Below, in pieces: positions 43,304 through 48,521 of a stretch of 48,521 nt of DNA. Source of the stretch: Desulfarculales bacterium UBA702. GTDB lineage: Bacteria > Desulfobacterota > Syntrophobacteria > Syntrophobacterales > Syntrophobacteraceae. The first letter of the stretch is position 1; the number at the start of each line of letters is the position of its first letter. Position numbers and translations under genes: made by a program. The stretch spans positions 55,101 through 103,621 of the forward strand of contig DBMI01000024.1 of the NCBI GenBank assembly GCA_002298165.1, written 5' to 3'. The notes beneath the pieces were generated by a model that did not search any database, was not told the DNA's origin, and was given only the letters and a program-made list of their open reading frames with translations.

Positions 43304-43378
43304 CCTTTTCCCCCTTTGAGGCTTTGGTAAAACGGGTCCAGGCAAATCCAGAAGGACCCGTCCGGTTGTTGTGCCGGA

Positions 43379-43998
43379 TCACCGCCCCGAGCATGGGCTA
43401 GGGACCACAACTTGGGCGCGCTCACTCGGGACTTGAAATTGCTCGGCATCCCGATTTACAGCGCTTCTTCCCAGAGTTTCCTTCAAGGCGGACAAAACGA
43501 ATCCATGCGGTTTGTCCTCGCTGAAGGCTTTGGGCAGGAAGTGGTAAGCGCCCGGTCTAATTGCCTCGACCGTCGATTCGACGGTTGAAAAGCCAGTGTC
43601 GGCAAAACCGATCTGCTGGTTGGACAAAAATCCAATTCCTCTTCGGATAAGATTCTCTTATCGGAGAAGCAGATCCGCATTATGTCTTTTCTAATTGTTA
43701 TCGGAAGGTTGAGCATCATTTGGACACCTTCCCAGGTTTCCTCGGGATACTGAACGCGTGGATTGTTTTGTATGTCGTCAATGATGATCACTGGATGATT
43801 TTCCCGGTACATCTCTTCGATCACCCTCATATTCGAACCGATCCCTTGCTTACATAATGGTCGCTCAAACCATAGGCGGCACAGAGTTCGAGTTGGCCCT
43901 TTTGAAGGTCGAGGCTCCATAAGATGGTTCCCCTTGCTCCCCAAGATCGGAGTCACTTCGGAAACAACCAGGTCGAGAACTTTTGCGGGCAGACGCAT
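43379..43998 (-). pseudogene. Broken GAF and receiver-domain regulator
   Basis: Two frames on the same strand carry pieces of known domains. The upstream frame (43483-43998) begins with GAF-like sequence (VLDLVVSEVTPILGSKG, PVIIIDDIQNNPRVQYPEE, MMLNLPITIRKD, RILSEEELDF) and then turns into unrelated residues. The other frame (43379-43627) continues with the C-terminal half of a receiver domain (TVESTVEAIRPGAYHFLPKAFS). The usual order would give one or two complete proteins, so frameshifts and a deletion are likely. It is codirectional with and upstream of the formate dehydrogenase operon, so it may be a dead regulator of it. No complete gene can be reconstructed by eye. Confidence 0.65.
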
Positions 43999-44477
43999 AC
44001 ACCTGTGCGATTATCTCGCGAAATACAACTTAGAAACTTTTGCGCTCGCAAAAGGACTCAGCATGGCGTTTCTTCTTCCGGGGCAGGGGGGATTCCATTC
44101 GAATATTTTGTATGCTTTGGGCAATTGAGTGGAATTGCGGCGGTAGAAGCTGAGCGGCGATTTTGGGAAAGAGCGACGTGTCAGAATGTTTCACAACTAC
44201 TGATTAACTGATTTTAGCTTATTGTTCAAGGATAAAAGTCCCGAAATGCACAATAGGTGCGGAGCCAATCGATGTGCATTCTTATTTGCCGAGGAATGTT
44301 CCGTGGATAGTCATTCCCAGATGATTAGTGCAACTAATATGGCGAAGCCTTTTCGGCAGGTTTATATTTTAAGAGGAGTGGTCTGCATCGGCTCTCCGGT
44401 TCCGTCCCTTTGCCTCGAGGCAGGAGGGGCGCCAATAGATGATTTACGATAAGCGGCGAGGAGGGAGGTAGACAACA
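43999..44477. other. Intergenic region before ku
   Basis: About 480 bp. No recognisable gene is seen. It may hold the promoter of ku, and further remnants of the broken regulator at the left end. The ribosome site GGAGGGAGG of ku is at the right end. Confidence 0.5.
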
Positions 44478-45362
44478 ATGCCCCGCCCTATTTGGAAAGG
44501 AAGTATTTCTTTTGGCCTGGTCAACATACCTATAACTCTTTACTCGGCCGAGAAGAAAAAAGATCTCAGCTTCAAGCTTCTCGACAAGCGGACCCGCTCG
44601 CAGGTACATTACGAAAGGGTAAACGAGGAAACAAAGCAGGAGGTGCCCTGGGACAATATTGTCAAGGGATTCGAGTACAGCCCCGGAAACTACGTCGTCC
44701 TCACCGATCAGGATTTTAAGAAGGCCGCGGTAGAAGCGACCCAGACAATCGCCATCACTGATTTCGTCGATCTGGCTTCAATTGAGTACTCATACTTTTC
44801 AAAACCATACTATGTCGTTCCCGGAAAGAGGGCTGATAAAGGCTACGTGCTTTTACGCGAAATAATGAAGCGCACCGGTAAAGTTGCCATAGCACAGGTA
44901 GTCATCCGGTCCCGGCAGTACCTTGCGGCACTCATACCCCAGGATAAAGCACTTGTCCTTGAAATCCTGCGCTATTACCAGGAACTGCGCGACGTGGCAG
45001 AGTTAAGCTTGCCGGCTGGAAGCCTCGAAGAATACAAGGTATCGGAGAGGGAACTCGAAATAGCCGAATTGCTTGTAAACAGCATGACTAGTGAGTGGAA
45101 CCCGCCCAAGTACCATGATGAATATCGTGACGCGCTCATGGACTGGATCGAGAAAAAGGCTCAGTCCGAAGGCGCAATGCCTCCAGAAGAAGTTCCAGTG
45201 GCCGCGAAGGAACCTGCGAAGGTAATCGATATGATGGACTTGTTGAAGAAAAGTGTTGAACAGGTTTCGCAGCAAAGAGGTGAAGCCCGCGGAAGGTCGA
45301 GGGAAAGAGAGGATCGTTCGGGGAAATCGGGGGGCAAGAAAGCCGCCGGAGGCGAAGGGTAG
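44478..45362 (+). CDS. ku: Non-homologous end-joining protein Ku
   Basis: The 294-residue protein is a complete bacterial Ku. It starts with the family signature RPIWKGSISFGLVNIPI. The core follows with HYERVNEETKQEV, DFVDLASIEYSYFSKPYYVVPGK and RTGKVAIAQVVIRSRQYLAAL, the beta-barrel ring that threads onto DNA ends. The C-terminal tail is basic and low-complexity (RGRSREREDRSGKSGGKKAAGG), which in bacterial Ku helps DNA binding and LigD recruitment. GGAGGGAGG lies before the ATG. It is followed after 234 bp by ligD in the same direction, the standard two-component end-joining repair system. Confidence 0.97.
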   Translation: MPRPIWKGSISFGLVNIPITLYSAEKKKDLSFKLLDKRTRSQVHYERVNEETKQEVPWDNIVKGFEYSPGNYVVLTDQDFKKAAVEATQTIAITDFVDLASIEYSYFSKPYYVVPGKRADKGYVLLREIMKRTGKVAIAQVVIRSRQYLAALIPQDKALVLEILRYYQELRDVAELSLPAGSLEEYKVSERELEIAELLVNSMTSEWNPPKYHDEYRDALMDWIEKKAQSEGAMPPEEVPVAAKEPAKVIDMMDLLKKSVEQVSQQRGEARGRSREREDRSGKSGGKKAAGGEG

Positions 45363-45596
45363 CCGGCCGATTTTGATACCTTTCGGTCGATGCGGCCGGA
45401 TCGGGAGGGTGCCCGGGGTGAGTTTTAAAAGTTTGGTCGAGCCCAGACTATGAGTAGAAATTGATATTGGGTTCCGCTCCCTTCAGACTATCCGCAACGG
45501 GGTGCCATTGAACACTCAACATAACCTAAATTATGTTCACCTTGCATTGACATGCCGGCTCGTTCTCTTTGACGGCAAATTGCTTTGGGAATTCTG

Positions 45597-48302
45597 ATGG
45601 GGCTCGAAACTTACCAGGAAAAGCGAGATTTCAAACGGACCTCCGAACCCGAAGGCAGGGTCGAGTCCAGTCAAACCGGAAACCTCTATATAATCCAGAA
45701 GCATGCCGCAAGCAGGCTCCACTACGATCTCAGGCTCGAATTGGACGGAGTGCTGAAGAGCTGGGCCGTACCGAAGGGGCCAAGCCTCAAACCGGGCGAG
45801 AAAAGACTTGCAGTTCACGTCGAAGACCATCCCCTGGAATACGGATCATTTGAGGGCACCATTCCCGAAGGCGAGTACGGGGGCGGGACAGTCATGCTCT
45901 GGGACAAGGGGCGATGGGAGCCCATCGGCGACCCGCACGAAGGCTATGCCAAAGGGGACCTCAAGTTCAGGATAAACGGAGAGAAGCTCAAGGGTAGCTG
46001 GGTTCTTGCCAGAATGAAGGGAGGCGCCGGGGAAGAGGGCAAAAACTGGCTGCTCATAAAAAAAAGAGATGAGTACGCGATTTTGCCAAACGATCCCGAC
46101 CCGGTCGATTACATGAACCGAAGCGTGGCCGGCGGCAGATCGATGTCCGAAATAGCTGCCGGGCGCGAAAAAGTATGGTTCGAAGGCGAGGCAGTTCCGG
46201 GGAACGACCCCAGGGTTGAGGCAGTGCGGTCCGAGTCCAGCAATGCCGGAAAGAAAAAAAAGAGGCGAATGTTCCTCGACCCCTCGGACCTGTCCGGCTC
46301 GCGCCCATCTGCCCAGCCCAATCTTTTCCGCCCGGAGCTTGCAACGCTCATTGACAGACCCCCGGAGGGGGAGCAGTGGGTTCACGAGATTAAGTATGAC
46401 GGATACAGGATCCTTTGCTTTCTATCGAAGGGCTCCGTTCGGCTCATTTCGAGAAATGGAAACGAATGGACCAGCAAGTTTCAGGAAATTGCGGGAATCG
46501 TATCGAAGTTGCCAATTGAAAGCGCGATCATGGATGGAGAGCTGGTAGTTCTTGATGAAAAAGGCAGGTCGGACTTCCAGGCACTCCAGAACATTATGCA
46601 AGGGATCGAATCGGGCAAGCTCGTTTATTTCGCATTCGACGTTCCTTACGCCGCAGGCTTCGACTTGACCTCGACCCCGCTGCTCGCGCGCAAGGAATTC
46701 TTGCGAATCCTGATCGAATCCATGCCCGAAGAATCCAAAGACGACCCGATACGTTATTCAGACCACATTCAGGGTAAAGGCGAGGCGGTTTTTCCCAACG
46801 CCTGCCGCCTTGATCTGGAGGGGATCGTATCGAAGCAGGCGGACAGCCCATACGAACAGAAACGCACCCGGCGCTGGCTCAAGGTTAAATGCTTTCACCG
46901 CCAGGAATTCGTGATCGGCGGCTTTACCGAACCCGGTGGTTCGCGAACAGGATTTGGCGCGTTACTCCTCGGCTACCACCTCCCGGACGGAAAGCTGGTC
47001 TACTCGGGGAAGGTGGGCACGGGTTTTGACGAGCGGGACCTCAAGGAAATGACTTCAAATCTAACGGCCCTAGAAACGGACAATTCCCCTTTCGTGAATC
47101 CCCCAACCGGCTATGAGGCAAAGGGGGTTCGCTGGATTAGACCCGAACTCGTGGCTGAAGTTGAATTTTCATCCTGGACCAGGGAAGGCATCCTGCGCCA
47201 CCCCTCGTTTAAAGGCATAAGAGAGGACAAGGACCCAAAGGAGGTCGTCAGGGAAGACCCCGAACCACTAACGGTATTGGCCGAAAATACTCAAACTGGA
47301 AACTCGATCGGAGATAAGTCCGTGGAAGAAGCTCATCCAGAAACCGGGAGCCCGCAAGTTCCAGCTCCAAAAAACAGGATGCCAAGGCAGAGCAAATCCG
47401 GCAGGGCTAAAAAGAGCGGGCCTGACTTGACGCTATCGAACCCCGACCGGGTACTCTATCCTGAAATCGAAGTCACCAAGCGCGATCTTGCCGAGTATTA
47501 CGAGCAGGTCGCCGGGTGGATGCTCCCCCACTTGGTGCGGCGCCCTCTTACGCTTGTGCGTTGCCCCGAGGGATGGAAAAAAGAGTGCTTTTTTCAAAAG
47601 CACCTGGGCGATTCTGCCCCCGCAGTCCTTCGGCAGATACCCTTTTTGGAAAGAGAGGGTGTGGAGTACTATAGCATTGTTGATAACGTTGAGGGGCTCG
47701 TTTCGCTGGTGCAGATAGGGGTCCTTGAAATACATGTATGGGGAAGCCGCGAGGAAAACCTTGAACAGCCGGATATGATGATTTTCGATCTCGACCCCGA
47801 CCCCGAAGTACCGTGGGAAAAGATGGTCCGGGCAGCATTTCTTGTTCGAGAACGGCTAACCGACCTGGGCCTGAGAAGCTTTGTGAAGACCACCGGCGGT
47901 AAGGGACTCCACATAGCCGTTCCCCTTGCTCCGCGCAGACATTGGGACGAGGTCAAAGAGTTTTCACGGGCTGTAGCCGAAGGCATAGTTCGGGAATCGC
48001 CGAGTGAATACATTGCAACCATGTCCAAGAGCAAGCGCAAGGGGAAGGTTTTTATAGATTACCTGAGGAATGGCAGAGGGGCTACCTTCATTGCCGCATA
48101 TTCAACCCGCGCAAGAACCGGCGCCACCGTTTCCGCCCCCATAGGCTGGGACGAACTCTTATCCGGCATCAAACCAGACACCTTCAATATCGGCAATATC
48201 CGCCAAAGGCTCAGTTCACTCAAGAAAGACCCCTGGGAGGGCTATTTCAAGGTCCGCCAGACAATCACGGACAGGATGAAAAAATCGGTACAGAAAATGT
48301 GA
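45597..48302 (+). CDS. ligD: Multifunctional ATP-dependent DNA ligase LigD
   Basis: The protein of about 901 residues has all three LigD parts in the order phosphoesterase, ligase, polymerase. The N-terminal 3'-phosphoesterase (about 25-170) has HYDLRLELDG and the GSFEGTIPEGEYGGG motif. The ligase (about 240-545) has Lys266 in the nucleotidyl-acceptor motif KYDGYR. The primase/polymerase (from about residue 610) has NPDRVLYP, FFQKH and the metal-binding DLDPD near residue 729. The linker near 560-605 is variable. With Ku it processes, fills and seals double-strand breaks. The ATG at 45597 (GGGA upstream) is preferred to a TTG four codons earlier. Confidence 0.96.
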   Translation: MGLETYQEKRDFKRTSEPEGRVESSQTGNLYIIQKHAASRLHYDLRLELDGVLKSWAVPKGPSLKPGEKRLAVHVEDHPLEYGSFEGTIPEGEYGGGTVMLWDKGRWEPIGDPHEGYAKGDLKFRINGEKLKGSWVLARMKGGAGEEGKNWLLIKKRDEYAILPNDPDPVDYMNRSVAGGRSMSEIAAGREKVWFEGEAVPGNDPRVEAVRSESSNAGKKKKRRMFLDPSDLSGSRPSAQPNLFRPELATLIDRPPEGEQWVHEIKYDGYRILCFLSKGSVRLISRNGNEWTSKFQEIAGIVSKLPIESAIMDGELVVLDEKGRSDFQALQNIMQGIESGKLVYFAFDVPYAAGFDLTSTPLLARKEFLRILIESMPEESKDDPIRYSDHIQGKGEAVFPNACRLDLEGIVSKQADSPYEQKRTRRWLKVKCFHRQEFVIGGFTEPGGSRTGFGALLLGYHLPDGKLVYSGKVGTGFDERDLKEMTSNLTALETDNSPFVNPPTGYEAKGVRWIRPELVAEVEFSSWTREGILRHPSFKGIREDKDPKEVVREDPEPLTVLAENTQTGNSIGDKSVEEAHPETGSPQVPAPKNRMPRQSKSGRAKKSGPDLTLSNPDRVLYPEIEVTKRDLAEYYEQVAGWMLPHLVRRPLTLVRCPEGWKKECFFQKHLGDSAPAVLRQIPFLEREGVEYYSIVDNVEGLVSLVQIGVLEIHVWGSREENLEQPDMMIFDLDPDPEVPWEKMVRAAFLVRERLTDLGLRSFVKTTGGKGLHIAVPLAPRRHWDEVKEFSRAVAEGIVRESPSEYIATMSKSKRKGKVFIDYLRNGRGATFIAAYSTRARTGATVSAPIGWDELLSGIKPDTFNIGNIRQRLSSLKKDPWEGYFKVRQTITDRMKKSVQKM

Positions 48303-48474
48303 CAAAAGGGAAATTCCGGAATGGCAGTTTTGCGGATTATTGTTGAGCGGCTAATGGGTACAGGTCACGTAATCGCCGTGAGAACAGTTTTTGCGGGTTG
48401 GTTGACTGGTGAAGCGGCAGAATCTCCATTCACCGCTTTATGTTTTGCCCTGTAGAAACATTCGGTCGGCAAGG

Positions 48475-48521
48475 TCGGGACAGGCTGCTGCCCAAACTCG
48501 CTGCATGATCTATCGGGATCT
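48475..48521. repeat. Partial copy of the 10571-10626 repeat at the window edge
   Basis: The last bases (GGTCGGGACAGGCTGCTGCC, then CGCTGCATGATCTATCGGG) match the reverse complement of 10572-10619 almost base for base, with a small deletion and a few changes. The copy is cut by the window end, so its full length is unknown. Confidence 0.7.

Overview
This window looks like chromosomal DNA of an anaerobic Desulfobacterota (former Deltaproteobacteria), probably a syntroph or sulfate/metal reducer of the Syntrophobacterales kind. That placement is inferred from gene content: periplasmic multihaem c-type cytochromes with 72 CxxCH motifs in nine proteins, an NrfC/NrfD-type membrane module, an NtrC-family sigma-54 regulator, a selenocysteine NAD-linked formate dehydrogenase and pyruvate phosphate dikinase. 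No rRNA, tRNA or CRISPR array was recognised.

Layout. 1-4330 (+): a membrane redox operon with two GcvH-like proteins that lack the lipoyl lysine, a Tat-exported four-cluster ferredoxin, an NrfD/HybB-type quinone-interacting membrane protein, and a short copy of the GcvH-like membrane anchor. 4416-4940 (-): archaemetzincin. 5101-9905 (-): two paralogous sensor kinases with a c-haem motif in the periplasmic sensor domain and one sigma-54 response regulator. 9906-10895: a gene-free stretch with a nested inverted-repeat element. 10896-16717: two divergent giant cytochromes, with 19 and 11 CxxCH motifs, each fused to a cytochrome-b-like membrane domain as in CbcL of Geobacter.

16954-31153 is a cytochrome island. 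The plus-strand part encodes a 5-haem lipoprotein, an NHL-propeller lipoprotein and an 11/12-haem cytochrome. The convergent minus-strand part encodes a predicted outer-membrane beta-barrel, two HAMP-only membrane proteins around a 7-haem cytochrome, a second NHL lipoprotein, four related 4-5 haem cytochromes and a receiver-only response regulator. Together with the CbcL-like proteins this could form a route from the quinone pool across periplasm and outer membrane. That is the best candidate here for an undescribed system; it rests on gene content and arrangement, not on proof.

32344-37897 carries two PilZ proteins, a J-domain protein with MshEN-like repeats, a lone Cache domain protein and ppdK. 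38293-43303 (-) is the three-gene formate dehydrogenase operon; the catalytic subunit is split by an in-frame UGA followed by a recognisable bacterial SECIS hairpin, so it is one selenoprotein gene. A degraded GAF/receiver regulator lies upstream of it. 44478-48302 (+) is the Ku-LigD end-joining pair. Non-coding parts hold a dispersed palindromic repeat family (10367-10626, 37935-38115, 48475-48521), three copies of an approximately 50-bp repeat around the last cytochrome gene, and several clear intrinsic terminators.
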